64,000 bases of DNA from Acidobacteriota bacterium (GCA_022826195.1 JAJDVI010000032.1:1-64000); one strand, 5' to 3'; shown: positions 52,499 through 61,694, counted from the stretch's first letter. Notes: a model not told the origin generated them from the letters alone. Made by a program: numbers and translations.

Positions 52499-53292
52499 GC
52501 CTGGCCGCCCTCCGCGCCTCGATGCGGCGGGGACCGGCGGTCTCGCCCTTCCTGATGCTCGGCGACCCAACCCCGGACCTCAGCGTGGAGTTGGCCCGGA
52601 CCGCCGTCGAGGCGGGCGCCGGGATGCTCGAGATCGGGTTTCCCTACAGCGATCCCGCGGCCGACGGGCCGGCGATCCAGGCGGCCACGGGGCGGGCGCT
52701 CGCCGGGGGGACGTCCACCCGGCGCGGTTTCGAACTCCTGCGCAGGATCGCGGAGTCCTGTCCCGGCGTTCCGCTCAACCTCCTCGTGTACGGGAATCTC
52801 GTCCACCGGATCGGCTACGAACGGTTCGCGGACACCGTGACCGGGGCCGGGGCGTCCACGCTGCTGGCGCCGGACATCCCGCTGGAGGAGGCGGCCCCGC
52901 TGCGCCGGGCCTGCCGGCGCGCCGGGCTCGGCCACGTGGAGCTCGCGGGTCCCCGCACGCCGGGCCCGCGCCTGCGGCGTCTCGCCCGGGGCTCCGCTTT
53001 CGTCTACCTCGCGGGCTTCCAGGGCGTGACGGGAGTCCGTCACGGCGGGTTTGCCGCGGTCCTGCGGCGCGTCACCGAAGTGGCCGAGTCCGTGGACGTT
53101 CCCGTCTGTCTCGGGTTCGGCCTCTCCAGCCGGGAGCAGATCGTCCGCGCCTTCGAGGCCGGCGCGCGGATCGCGGTCGTCGGAAGCCACCTCGCCCGGG
53201 TCGTGGAACGCCTGCACCGGGGTGAGGGCGACGCAGCGGTCCTGATCGCCGGTTACCGTTCCGCCGTGCTCGGACTCACCGCGGGGCGGTAA
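52495..53292 (+). CDS. trpA: Tryptophan synthase alpha chain
   Basis: This TIM-barrel subunit cleaves indole-3-glycerol phosphate and channels indole to TrpB. The ATG at 52495 overlaps the trpB stop, giving 265 residues. The catalytic Glu and Asp are in MLEIGFPYSDPAADGPAIQAA, the block containing E. coli Glu49 and Asp60. YLAGFQGVTGVR, VPVCLGFGLSS and AVVGSHLARVVE are typical. It closes the trpDCFBA run; the DAHP-synthase-like gene starts 24 bp later. Confidence 0.94.
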   Translation: MSLAALRASMRRGPAVSPFLMLGDPTPDLSVELARTAVEAGAGMLEIGFPYSDPAADGPAIQAATGRALAGGTSTRRGFELLRRIAESCPGVPLNLLVYGNLVHRIGYERFADTVTGAGASTLLAPDIPLEEAAPLRRACRRAGLGHVELAGPRTPGPRLRRLARGSAFVYLAGFQGVTGVRHGGFAAVLRRVTEVAESVDVPVCLGFGLSSREQIVRAFEAGARIAVVGSHLARVVERLHRGEGDAAVLIAGYRSAVLGLTAGR

Positions 53293-53316
53293 AGGGCCAG
53301 GGAAGAACGGAACGTC

Positions 53317-54321
53317 ATGCTCGTCATCATGGGGACGAACCCCACCGAGGAACAGTGTGGGCGGGTGGAGACTGCTATCCGCGACATGGGTTTCACCCCG
53401 CTCCGGGTGCCGGGCGCCGACCGGACCGCGATCTGCGTCACCGGGAACCGGGGTCCGGTGGACCCCTCGTTCCTGATCCGGCTCCCCGGGGTCGTCCGCT
53501 GCATCCCGGTCACCAAGCCGTTCAAGCTGGTCAGCCGCGAGGTCCATCCCGCGGACACCGTCGTCGGTGTCGGCGGGGTGGCGGTGGGAGGAGGGGAATC
53601 CGTCGTGATCGCCGGCCCGTGCAGCGTCGAGACCGAGGCGCGCACCGTCGAAATCGCTCGCGCGGTCCGGGCAGCGGGGGCGGATCTGTTCCGTGCCCGG
53701 CTCGGGAGGGAGCGAGTCGGGCCCTATCAGTTCGCGGGCGTTGGCGAAGAGGGCCTGCACACTCTCGAGCAGGTGCGCGAGGAGACGGGACTGCCGGTGG
53801 TGACGGAGATCGTGGACCCACGCACCGCGGGTCGCGTGGCGGAGCGCGTGGATGCGGTCGAGATCTCGGGCAGTCACATGGAGAACGAGCCGCTCCTCGA
53901 GGTTGCCGCCGAGCTGCCGGTGCCGGTCATCCTGGAGCGGGGTCCGTCCGCAACGGTTGAAGAGTGGCTGATGGCGGCGGAATCCCTTCTCGCCCGGGAG
54001 AAGCGGGACGTGATCCTCTGCGAGCGCGGCATTCGCACCGGCGGCCAGCGCCGTACCCTGCTCGATCTGCACGGGGTTCCGGTGGTCCGGCGCATGTCGC
54101 ATCTGCCGGTGCTGGTGGACCCCTCACATGCGGTCGCCGAACGGGACCGCGTTCGCCCACTGGCCCGGGCCGCGCTCAGCGCGGGAGCCTCCGGGATCGC
54201 GATCGCGGTGCACACGCACCCCGACACCGCCTATACCGATCCCATGCAGACGGTGGACATCCCCACCTTCGAAGGCATCCAGCGCGATCGGGCCAGAATC
54301 AGGGAACTCGAGGCGATCTGA
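53317..54321 (+). CDS. Divergent DAHP synthase family protein
   Basis: The 334-residue protein has the N-terminal ACT/FeS-like domain (MLVIMGTNPTEEQ) and TIM barrel of AroF-type DAHP synthases, which make the first shikimate intermediate from PEP and erythrose 4-phosphate. Metal and general blocks remain: IAGPCSVETEARTVEIARAV, LPVVTEIVDPR, ILCERGIRT, VLVDPSHA. Three substrate-binding spots differ from the family: FKPRTSPYSF is GRERVGPYQF, the Arg of GARNMQN is Ser (SGSHMEN), and the Lys of LLKRGMSAT is Glu (LERGPSAT). It may be an inactive regulator or use another substrate. Position after trpA supports an aromatic-pathway role. Confidence 0.78.
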   Translation: MLVIMGTNPTEEQCGRVETAIRDMGFTPLRVPGADRTAICVTGNRGPVDPSFLIRLPGVVRCIPVTKPFKLVSREVHPADTVVGVGGVAVGGGESVVIAGPCSVETEARTVEIARAVRAAGADLFRARLGRERVGPYQFAGVGEEGLHTLEQVREETGLPVVTEIVDPRTAGRVAERVDAVEISGSHMENEPLLEVAAELPVPVILERGPSATVEEWLMAAESLLAREKRDVILCERGIRTGGQRRTLLDLHGVPVVRRMSHLPVLVDPSHAVAERDRVRPLARAALSAGASGIAIAVHTHPDTAYTDPMQTVDIPTFEGIQRDRARIRELEAI

Positions 54322-54340
54322 CCCTCGGCTGGAACCGCAC

Positions 54341-55234
54341 ATGACCGATCAGGCTCCGTCTCCTCCGCCGCCCGAACCCGGCGACGTTTCGTTCGGGCGG
54401 ACCCTGCTGCAGTTCTTCGTGATCCCCATGCTGGTGGTGATCCTCGGGGTGGGGATCTTCCTGGGGTTCGCGTGGCTCGTCTCCGACGACACCACCGCCG
54501 GGGAACAGCTCCAGCGGATCCGTTCCGGGGGACACCGCGAGGCGCGGCAGGCGGCGTTCGAACTCGCGAACCGCATCCAGCACGGTGATCCCGCGGAGTT
54601 CCGCGCCCTCGGACCCGACCTGGTGCGGGCCTTCGAAGAAGCGGCGCCGCCGGCGGATCCCTGGGTGCGCCAGTACCTCGCCCTCGCCCTCGGAACCCTT
54701 TCCGAGGCGACGGCGGTTCCGGCGCTCGCCGCGGCGCTCGCCGATCCCGACGAGACGGTCCGGGTGTACGCGGCCTGGGCGCTCGGCTCCATCGGGGGCA
54801 ACGCCGCGGTCTCCGCGCTCGGCGACGCCAGCCGGGCCGACGACGCGGGACTTCGCACCATGGCGGTCTACGGCCTCGGGGCCATCGGCGATCCCGCGGG
54901 CGCCGAGGCGCTCCGGCGGGCGGTCGACGATCCCGTGCTGGACGTTTCCGTGAACGCGGTGGTGGCGCTCGCCCGCATCGGCGATGACGCGGCCGCCGAA
55001 CGGCTGCTCGGCATGATGGAGCCGGACTACTGGGCGAACGTGCCCGGAATGCTGGACGGCGAGCGGACGCTCGCCCGGCTGAGCGCCGTGCAGGCGGCCG
55101 GCGTCCTCGAGTCCCCGGTGGTCCGCGCCCGGCTCGAGGAGGTGGGGGACAGCGATCCGGACCTCAGGGTTCGCGAGGCCGCGCTTTCGGCCCTTGCCGG
55201 AGGGGGAACGGCGGGACGGCTCCCACCTCGCTGA
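54341..55234 (+). CDS. Membrane-anchored HEAT-repeat protein
   Basis: The ATG at 54341 starts a 297-residue protein with a Pro-rich N-terminus and one membrane helix (about 22-46, LLQFFVIPMLVVILGVGIFL). The rest is a stack of HEAT/PBS-type helical repeats: VRQYLALALGTLSEATAVPAL, VRVYAAWALGSIGGNAAVSAL, LRTMAVYGLGAIGDPAGAEAL and VSVNAVVALARIGDDAAAERL. It probably faces the periplasm as a protein-binding scaffold. It lies upstream of the Rieske/cytochrome b operon in the same direction, but a promoter-like box at 55273 suggests separate expression. Confidence 0.82.
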   Translation: MTDQAPSPPPPEPGDVSFGRTLLQFFVIPMLVVILGVGIFLGFAWLVSDDTTAGEQLQRIRSGGHREARQAAFELANRIQHGDPAEFRALGPDLVRAFEEAAPPADPWVRQYLALALGTLSEATAVPALAAALADPDETVRVYAAWALGSIGGNAAVSALGDASRADDAGLRTMAVYGLGAIGDPAGAEALRRAVDDPVLDVSVNAVVALARIGDDAAAERLLGMMEPDYWANVPGMLDGERTLARLSAVQAAGVLESPVVRARLEEVGDSDPDLRVREAALSALAGGGTAGRLPPR

Positions 55235-55272
55235 GGCGACAGATCCATGACTCCACTTCGGGGGGCTTCCGT

Positions 55273-55278
55273 TAGAAT
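55273..55278 (+). promoter_or_regulatory. Candidate -10 box for the respiratory operon
   Basis: TAGAAT in GTTAGAATCCCGCGCCG lies 35 bp before the Rieske ATG. It shares TANAATCCCGCGCC with the trp leader promoter at 48601, which supports a common sigma factor. A -35 is not obvious. Confidence 0.45.
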
Positions 55279-55313
55279 CCCGCGCCGATCCAGAATTCCT
55301 CGAACTCCAAGCA

Positions 55314-55868
55314 ATGCCTGATCCCCCGGCCCCATCGGCAGCCCCCAAACCGGCTCCCCGGCGGGCTGCCGGCGCCGCAAAGAAGGTCACCCGCCGGGAG
55401 TTCCCGTTCCTCGCCATCGGCTGGGGCATGTTCACGGCCGCGATGGCGGCCGGCCTGACCGCGGCGGGCCGGTTCATGTTCCCGAACGTGCTCACCGAGC
55501 CGCCCTCGACCTTCACGGCCGGCTTCCCGGATGACTTCGCCATCGGGGTCGTCGACACCCGTTTCAAGGAGCGCTACCAGGTCTGGATCGTCCGGGACGA
55601 GGAGGGGATCTACGCGCTCTCCACCATCTGCACCCATCTGGGATGCACCCCGAACTGGCTCGAGGCCGAGGCCAAGTTCAAGTGCCCGTGCCACGGCAGC
55701 GGCTTCTACGCCTCCGGGATCAACTTCGAGGGACCGGCGCCCCGGCCGCTGGAGCGCGTGGGAGTGAGTCTCGCGGAGGACGGCCAGGTCCTCATCGACA
55801 AGTCGCGCCTCTTCAAGTTCGAGGCGGGTCAGTGGAACGACCCCGCCTCCTTCCTCTCCCTGACGTAA
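55314..55868 (+). CDS. Rieske iron-sulfur subunit of a cytochrome bc-type complex
   Basis: This subunit carries the [2Fe-2S] cluster that takes the first electron from quinol. The 184-residue protein has a basic N-terminus with a twin-arginine-like [13 protein letters not shown] and one anchoring helix (about 32-54). The cluster ligands are in [10 protein letters not shown] (Cys and His) and [12 protein letters not shown] (Cys and His), with both disulfide cysteines present. The [11 protein letters not shown] loop follows the second box as in bc-complex Rieske proteins. It opens a collinear operon with cytochrome b and octaheme cytochrome genes. Confidence 0.93.
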   Translation: MPDPPAPSAAPKPAPRRAAGAAKKVTRREFPFLAIGWGMFTAAMAAGLTAAGRFMFPNVLTEPPSTFTAGFPDDFAIGVVDTRFKERYQVWIVRDEEGIYALSTICTHLGCTPNWLEAEAKFKCPCHGSGFYASGINFEGPAPRPLERVGVSLAEDGQVLIDKSRLFKFEAGQWNDPASFLSLT

Positions 55869-55887
55869 TCGAAAGGCAAGGGGCGTC

Positions 55888-56688
55888 ATGTTGAACCGCA
55901 TCCTGGCGCCTCTCTCCGCCGCCTGGAAGGAGGCGACGGACTCGCAGGTCTGGACCTCGATCTTCCGTCACGGCAAGCCGGTCAGCAACCGGAACCGGGC
56001 GCTCGTGATGATGAGCAACGTGTTCCTGCACCTGCACCCGGTGAAGTCCCGGAAGGCGGGGATCAAGCTCCGCTACACCTGGTGCATGGGCGGCATCACC
56101 TTCTTCCTGTTCCTGGTGCTCACCTTCACCGGGCTGCTCCTGATGTTCTACTACCGGCCCACGGTGGAGTACGCCTACGCGGACATCGTGGACCTGCAGG
56201 AGCACGTGCCGCTCGGCATCATGCGCGAACTCCACCGCTGGGGCGCGCACGCCATGGTCATCACCGTGTGGCTGCACATGCTGCGCGTCTTCATGACCGG
56301 TTCCTACAAGCCGCCGCGGGAGTTCAACTGGGGCATCGGGGTGGTCCTGCTGGTGCTCACCCTGCTCCTCTCCTTCACCGGCTACCTGCTCCCCTGGGAC
56401 CAGTTGGCGATCTGGGCGATCGCGGTGGGTTCCAACATGGCGCGCGCGACGCCGCTGCTCGGCACCGAGGGGCCGTTATCGGCGTCCCTCACCCTGGGGG
56501 ACATCAGCCTCATCAACGCGGGGAACGACGCGCGCTTCGCGCTGCTGGGCGCCCGCTCGGTCGGCCAGCCGACGCTCCTCCGCTTCTACGTCCTCCACTG
56601 CGTGGGGTTGCCCCTGGTCGCCGCCTTCCTGATGGCGGTGCATTTCTGGCGGGTCCGCAAGGATGGGGGCATCTCGGGACCGATGTAG
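55888..56688 (+). CDS. Cytochrome b, N-terminal (haem-binding) half
   Basis: This integral membrane protein of 266 residues has four helices carrying the two b haems. The His pairs are in [24 protein letters not shown] and, in helix 4, [28 protein letters not shown]. The Q-site-associated [15 protein letters not shown] is present. An unusual N-terminal extension (about 1-60) precedes the first helix. The C-terminal half is encoded by the next gene, so cytochrome b is split as in b6f-type complexes. Confidence 0.92.
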   Translation: MLNRILAPLSAAWKEATDSQVWTSIFRHGKPVSNRNRALVMMSNVFLHLHPVKSRKAGIKLRYTWCMGGITFFLFLVLTFTGLLLMFYYRPTVEYAYADIVDLQEHVPLGIMRELHRWGAHAMVITVWLHMLRVFMTGSYKPPREFNWGIGVVLLVLTLLLSFTGYLLPWDQLAIWAIAVGSNMARATPLLGTEGPLSASLTLGDISLINAGNDARFALLGARSVGQPTLLRFYVLHCVGLPLVAAFLMAVHFWRVRKDGGISGPM

Positions 56689-56740
56689 GTCCGCATCCCA
56701 CGTTTGAGAGAAGACGCTCCGGCCGCGACCCGTTGAGACA

Positions 56741-57862
56741 GTGATCGACCTCTTCAAGGACCTCGTGAACTGGGCCTCGGGGCCCACGGTCCTGTTCACG
56801 ATCGCGACGCTCGGCCTGCTGGCGGCCTTCCGCTTCACCCAGGTCTGGAGCAAGACCTCGGCGAAGGTGTTCTTCGTGGTCCTCGCCGTGTTCTACACCG
56901 CGAGCATGTGGGACCCCGACTTCTTCCTGATCGTCGCGAAGCCCGACAACATCCCGATCACCGGGGTCATCTTCCTGGTGTTCTTCTTCACCTGGTACGC
57001 GATGCACCAGGGGATCCAGAACGACCGGCGGAGCGCGGGCGAGGAAGAGGTCCTTGAGCGGCAGGAGTCCGAAAAGGTCTGGGTGTGGCCCGATCTCGTC
57101 TACACCGAGATGCTCGCGATGGTGATTCTCAGCATCGTGCTGCTGGTGTGGTCCATCCTGCTGGCGGCGCCGCTGGAGCAGCCCGCGAACCCCGCCGACT
57201 CGCCGAACCCGTCGAAGGCGCCCTGGTACTTCCTCGGGCTCCAGGAGATGCTCGTCTACTTCGACCCCTGGCTCGCGGGGGTGGTGTTCCCCACGCTCAT
57301 CATCGTGGGGCTGATGGCGATTCCGTACATCGACACGAACCCCAAGGGCAACGGCTACTTCACCTTCAAGGAGCGGAAGGCCGAGATCGTCATCTTCCTG
57401 TTCGGCTTCCTGATCCTCTGGTGCCTGCTGGTGGTTTCCGGCACGTTCCTGCGGGGGCCCAACTGGAACTTCTTCGGCCCCTACGAGTACTGGGACGTCC
57501 ACCGGGTGGAGCCGTTGCTCAACGTCAACGTCTCCGACTTCTTCTGGGTGAAGCTGCTCGGGCGTCCGCTGCCCACCGGCGGGTTCTTCGCCGCGCTCAT
57601 GCGGGAATGGCTCGGCATCCTGATGGTGGGCGCCTACCTGTTCGTGCTTCCGGTGGTCATGTCGTGGCCGCGGGAGCGGTTCCCCACCGGGCTCAAGTGG
57701 CTGAGCTGCCACCACTACTTCGAAAAGATGGGCGCCACCCGCTACTACCTCGGCGTCAGCCTCTTCCTGATGATGATGAGCCTGCCGATCAAGATGTACC
57801 TGCGGTGGGCCTTCAACCTCAAGTACATCGTCGCCTTCCCCGAGATCTTCTTCAACATCTAG
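56741..57862 (+). CDS. Cytochrome b, C-terminal half (subunit IV-like), enlarged
   Basis: From GTG 56741 this is a 373-residue membrane protein. Three or more helices precede the family core, which contains SKAPWYFLGLQEMLVYFDPWL, equivalent to the PEWY Q-site region (here P-W-Y), then FPTLIIVGLMAIPYID and further helices. The usual subunit IV is only about 160-200 residues; the extra N-terminal helices (about 15-90) and C-terminal 130 residues are additions. They may contact the octaheme cytochrome encoded 10 bp downstream. Confidence 0.85.
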   Translation: MIDLFKDLVNWASGPTVLFTIATLGLLAAFRFTQVWSKTSAKVFFVVLAVFYTASMWDPDFFLIVAKPDNIPITGVIFLVFFFTWYAMHQGIQNDRRSAGEEEVLERQESEKVWVWPDLVYTEMLAMVILSIVLLVWSILLAAPLEQPANPADSPNPSKAPWYFLGLQEMLVYFDPWLAGVVFPTLIIVGLMAIPYIDTNPKGNGYFTFKERKAEIVIFLFGFLILWCLLVVSGTFLRGPNWNFFGPYEYWDVHRVEPLLNVNVSDFFWVKLLGRPLPTGGFFAALMREWLGILMVGAYLFVLPVVMSWPRERFPTGLKWLSCHHYFEKMGATRYYLGVSLFLMMMSLPIKMYLRWAFNLKYIVAFPEIFFNI

Positions 57863-57872
57863 GCAACCACCC

Positions 57873-60680
57873 GTGTCCAAAGTCGCGCCCGGCCACGCTC
57901 ACAACATCTCGAAGCTGAACGTCATCTTCGCGGTCTCGAGCGTCTTCCTCCTCTTCTCGACGCTGTGGATGATCTGGTTCGACTACTCGCGCGAGTGGAA
58001 GGGCTACCAGCGGCAGTTCGTCCAGATGGAGCGCGACCTCACCGCGCGGCAGATCCAGGAAGCGCAGCAGGGGATCAACCAGGCCGAGCTGCAGAGCGTT
58101 CAGGCGGAACTCCAGCAGGCGGAGACCACCCTCGCCGCCGAGCAGGCCGCGCTGGAGGGTCTCGAAGCCGAGATCGAGGACCTCGACACCCGCCGCACGC
58201 TGGCGGACATCCGCGAGCGTGAGATCAAGGCGGTCTACGACTCCGACAAGTTCTATTATGAGGAGACCCGCGAGCGCGGCACGCCGCTCGGCAGGGCGGT
58301 GAGCGACGAGGAGTTCCAGGCGCTCGAGGCGAGCTTCTTCGGAGCGCGGGACGTCCGGGTGGCCCTCGACTTCGAGTTGACCGAGAAGCGGGCGGAACTG
58401 AGGGAACGGCGATCCAGCGTGACGGAGCTGGCCGGAAGAATGGAAGAGCTGACCCAGGCGGTGACGCTCGCCCGCAACAAGCTCGACGGCCTGGCTCCCA
58501 GCTTCCCGAACACCTTCCGGAACCTTCCCGTCGTGGACTTCATCGATCCCTCCATCGAGGTCCGGCAGGTGCTGGTCCGGAACGTCACCGAGGAGCTCAA
58601 CTTCGCCCAGGTGCCCCGGATCGACCGCTGCCAGACTTGCCATCTCGGGATCGACAACCCCGACTACGCCGACGCGCCCCAGCCCTTCACCACGCACCCG
58701 AACCTGGACATGTTCGTCAGCCGCGAGTCCAACCACCCGGTGGACGACTTCGGCTGCACCTCCTGCCACCTCGGGCGCGGCCGCAAGCTGAGCTTCAGCG
58801 GCGCCACCCACACGCCCGAGTCGGTCGAGGAAGAGCACGCCTGGATGGAGCAGTACGGCTGGAAGGAAGACCACTACTGGGACAACCCGATGTACCAGGC
58901 GAACCTCACGGAGGCGGGCTGCATCAAGTGCCACCGCGACCAGGTCTTCATTCCCGGAGCCGAGCAGCTCAACCAGAGCCGGATGACCTATGAACTCGCC
59001 GGCTGCTGGGGGTGCCACAACACGGTCGGTTACGAGGACAAGCGGAACCGGGGGCCGTCGCTGAAGGCGATCGCCCACAAGACCGACCGCGACTTCGTGG
59101 CGCGCTGGATCCGGGACCCGAAGGCGTTCCGGCAGTCCACCTGGATGCCGACGTTCTGGAACCTCGACAACAACCCGGACTCCGACCTCAGGGCTCGGAA
59201 CGACACCGAGGTCGCGGCGATCGTGGAGTACGTCTTCGAGCACTCGACGGACGAGGCCGACTACGCCGCGCCCCCGCGCGGGAACGCGGAGCGCGGCGAG
59301 GCGCTGGCGAACGAGGTCGGCTGCCTCGGGTGCCATCTCACCGACGAGACCGGCTACGACCAGGCGAGCATCTACCGCCGGCGCGGTCCGGCGCTGGTGG
59401 GCACCGGAACCAAGCTCGACGCCGGTTTCGTCTACGAGTGGGTCCGGAACCCGCGGCACTACTGGGAAGAGACCTACATGCCGGACCTCCGGCTCACGAA
59501 CCAGGAGGCCGCGGACATCACCGCCTGGCTCATGGGGCTCGAAGCGGCCGGTTTCGCCGCGATGGCGGTTCCCCAGCCGGACGCCGGCCAGCTCGACGAG
59601 CTGACCCGCGAGTTCCTGAGGACCAGCCTCCCGGATGCGATGGCCGCCGACCGGCTCGCCGGGATGTCGGAGCGGGAGAAGCTGTTGTTCTCGGGTGAAT
59701 GGCTGATTCGCCGGCACGGCTGCTTCGGCTGCCACGAGATCGGCGGCTTCGAGGACGCCCAGAAGATCGGCGTGGACCTCTCCACCTGGGGCTCCAAGAT
59801 GGTGACCCGCCTCGATTTCGGGTACATCGACATCCCGCACACCCGCCAGGCCTGGCTGGAGCAGAAGCTCACCGCGCCCCGGAGCTACGACCGCGGGAAG
59901 GTGAAGGCCCCGGCCGAGAAACTCCGCATGCCGCAGTTCGGTTTCACGGACGACGACCGGCAGCACATCGTGCGCAACGTGCTGGGACTGGTGCGCGACG
60001 AGTTCCCGCAGGAGGGGACCAAGACGCTCTCCGCGGCCGAAGCGGTCGCCGAGCAGGCCCGCCACCTCATCCACAACTACAACTGCCGCGGGTGCCATCT
60101 CATCGACGGCGTCGGCGGCGGGATCTACGAAACGATCGAAGACACGGGCATGCACCCGCCCAACCTGAACACCCAGGGAAGGCGGACGCAGGCGGACTGG
60201 CTCTACCACTTCCTGGCGGACCCCACCGAGGTGCGGTTCTGGATGAACGTCCGGATGCCCTCGTTCAACTTCACCAACGAAGAAGCCAACACCCTGATCT
60301 CCGGTTTCCTCGCCATGGACGGCGCCCAGCCCTTCGACGAAGAGCAGGAGCGGGTGTATGACCGCGCGGAACTTCGGGTGGGCGCGCAGCTCCTCGACCA
60401 GCTCCAGTGCGAGCGCTGCCACATCGCGGCGGCGGCCGGCACCATGGAGGCGTCGCAGCTCGCCCCGTCCTTCCGGCTTTCCGGGGAACGGCTGACCCAC
60501 GACTGGATCGTGGACTGGATGCTCGATCCGCAGTCGATCACCCCGGGGACCCAGATGCCGCAGTTCTGGCCGACCGATCAGCAGGGGAACCGGCTGACTC
60601 CCCTGCCGGACGTGCTGGGCGGCGACCCGATGGCGCAGATGCGCGCGGTGGCGTCGTACCTCATGAACTACGACCGCTGA
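57873..60680 (+). CDS. Membrane-anchored octaheme cytochrome c of the bc-type complex
   Basis: This 935-residue protein has one N-terminal membrane helix (about 15-36), then a long Gln/Glu/Ala-rich coiled coil (about 50-125) and eight CxxCH haem motifs: CQTCH (253), CTSCH (295), CIKCH (350), CWGCH (378), CLGCH (484), CFGCH (617), CRGCH (738) and CERCH (846). The last four repeat a cytochrome-c-domain pattern of GCxGCH followed about 60-90 residues later by a Met-Pro-type segment. It probably replaces cytochrome c1 and carries electrons towards the adjacent oxidase. The start is GTG with no strong ribosome-binding site, but the helix begins properly. Confidence 0.92.
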   Translation: MSKVAPGHAHNISKLNVIFAVSSVFLLFSTLWMIWFDYSREWKGYQRQFVQMERDLTARQIQEAQQGINQAELQSVQAELQQAETTLAAEQAALEGLEAEIEDLDTRRTLADIREREIKAVYDSDKFYYEETRERGTPLGRAVSDEEFQALEASFFGARDVRVALDFELTEKRAELRERRSSVTELAGRMEELTQAVTLARNKLDGLAPSFPNTFRNLPVVDFIDPSIEVRQVLVRNVTEELNFAQVPRIDRCQTCHLGIDNPDYADAPQPFTTHPNLDMFVSRESNHPVDDFGCTSCHLGRGRKLSFSGATHTPESVEEEHAWMEQYGWKEDHYWDNPMYQANLTEAGCIKCHRDQVFIPGAEQLNQSRMTYELAGCWGCHNTVGYEDKRNRGPSLKAIAHKTDRDFVARWIRDPKAFRQSTWMPTFWNLDNNPDSDLRARNDTEVAAIVEYVFEHSTDEADYAAPPRGNAERGEALANEVGCLGCHLTDETGYDQASIYRRRGPALVGTGTKLDAGFVYEWVRNPRHYWEETYMPDLRLTNQEAADITAWLMGLEAAGFAAMAVPQPDAGQLDELTREFLRTSLPDAMAADRLAGMSEREKLLFSGEWLIRRHGCFGCHEIGGFEDAQKIGVDLSTWGSKMVTRLDFGYIDIPHTRQAWLEQKLTAPRSYDRGKVKAPAEKLRMPQFGFTDDDRQHIVRNVLGLVRDEFPQEGTKTLSAAEAVAEQARHLIHNYNCRGCHLIDGVGGGIYETIEDTGMHPPNLNTQGRRTQADWLYHFLADPTEVRFWMNVRMPSFNFTNEEANTLISGFLAMDGAQPFDEEQERVYDRAELRVGAQLLDQLQCERCHIAAAAGTMEASQLAPSFRLSGERLTHDWIVDWMLDPQSITPGTQMPQFWPTDQQGNRLTPLPDVLGGDPMAQMRAVASYLMNYDR

Positions 60681-60763
60681 TCCCTTGGGATCCCTGATCG
60701 AAGCCGCACCGGAGCGCCTGGGCCGACAGGCGTTCCGCCAGTAAACCCCAGGAGAAACATCAG

Positions 60764-61633
60764 ATGGCCGATGAACCGAAGGGAAGCCGCGGAAGTCTTC
60801 AGGGGATCGCCATGGCGGTCGTCATCTGGGCAATCGTGGTGCTCTCGTCGCTCTACTACGTTCGCTACGGCGTGCCCGAGCTGGCATCCGACCGCGGCTA
60901 TCTGGACAGCCTCTACTACGTGATCCTCGGGATCACCGGGGCCGCCTACATCCTGTATCAGCTCGCGCTCGGCTACGTCATCTACCGGTACCGCGGCGAC
61001 CGGCCCGGCGCCGAGTCGAGCTACTGGCACGAGAGCCACAAGCTCGAACTCACCTGGACGATCGGCACGGCGGCCATCCTGATCCCGATCGTCTTCACCG
61101 GCCTGATCTACTGGGACCGGGTCCGGGGACCGGCGCCGGAGGATGCGGTGACCGTGATGGCGGTCGGGGCGCAGTTCCAGTGGGACTTCCACTATCCCGG
61201 TGCGGATGGCGAGTTCGGCCGCTTCGACCCCACGCTCTACGCCATCGACAACCAGATCGGGCTCGACGAGACCGATCCGGCGGCGGCGGACGACTGGGTG
61301 CTCACCAACCAGCTCGTCATCCCGGTGAACCGTCCGACGCGCATCCTGATGCGCTCGAAGGACGTCCAGCACGCGCTTTTCCTTCCCAACTTCCGCGTGA
61401 AGCAGGACCTGGTGCCGGGCATGACCACCGAGGTCTGGTTCACCCCGGTGAAGACCGGGAGTTACGAGGTGGCCTGCGCCGAGCTCTGCGGGCTCGGTCA
61501 CTACCGCATGCGCGCCTTCCTCGAGGTGATGGAAGAGGCCGACTACCGGCAGTGGCTGAGCGACAACGCACCGGCCGCGGTGGCGGACGCCGCGGAGCCG
61601 GCGGCGGAGGCCCCGTCCGCCTCGGCGGAGTAG
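60764..61633 (+). CDS. coxB: Cytochrome c oxidase subunit II
   Basis: This subunit carries the binuclear CuA centre that accepts electrons from cytochrome c. The 289-residue protein has three hydrophobic segments (about 12-30, 44-68 and 87-110), one more than the usual two. The cupredoxin domain follows with QFQWDFHYPG, VQHALFLPNFRVKQD and the CuA ligand block CAELCGLGHYRM. The first segment may be a signal peptide, since no lipobox is present. An Ala/Glu-rich tail ends the protein. An AGGAGAA lies 9 nt before the ATG. Confidence 0.93.
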   Translation: MADEPKGSRGSLQGIAMAVVIWAIVVLSSLYYVRYGVPELASDRGYLDSLYYVILGITGAAYILYQLALGYVIYRYRGDRPGAESSYWHESHKLELTWTIGTAAILIPIVFTGLIYWDRVRGPAPEDAVTVMAVGAQFQWDFHYPGADGEFGRFDPTLYAIDNQIGLDETDPAAADDWVLTNQLVIPVNRPTRILMRSKDVQHALFLPNFRVKQDLVPGMTTEVWFTPVKTGSYEVACAELCGLGHYRMRAFLEVMEEADYRQWLSDNAPAAVADAAEPAAEAPSASAE

Positions 61634-61694
61634 GCGAACCGGCAAACAGGCGAACGAAGAAGCGGATCCCCCCCAAGAACTACGGAGTAAAGCG

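Noticed and set aside
57852-60500. Long antisense frame (882 codons) opposite the octaheme cytochrome
   Set aside because: The plus strand carries eight CxxCH motifs and a normal start; the antisense frame is a high-GC artefact.
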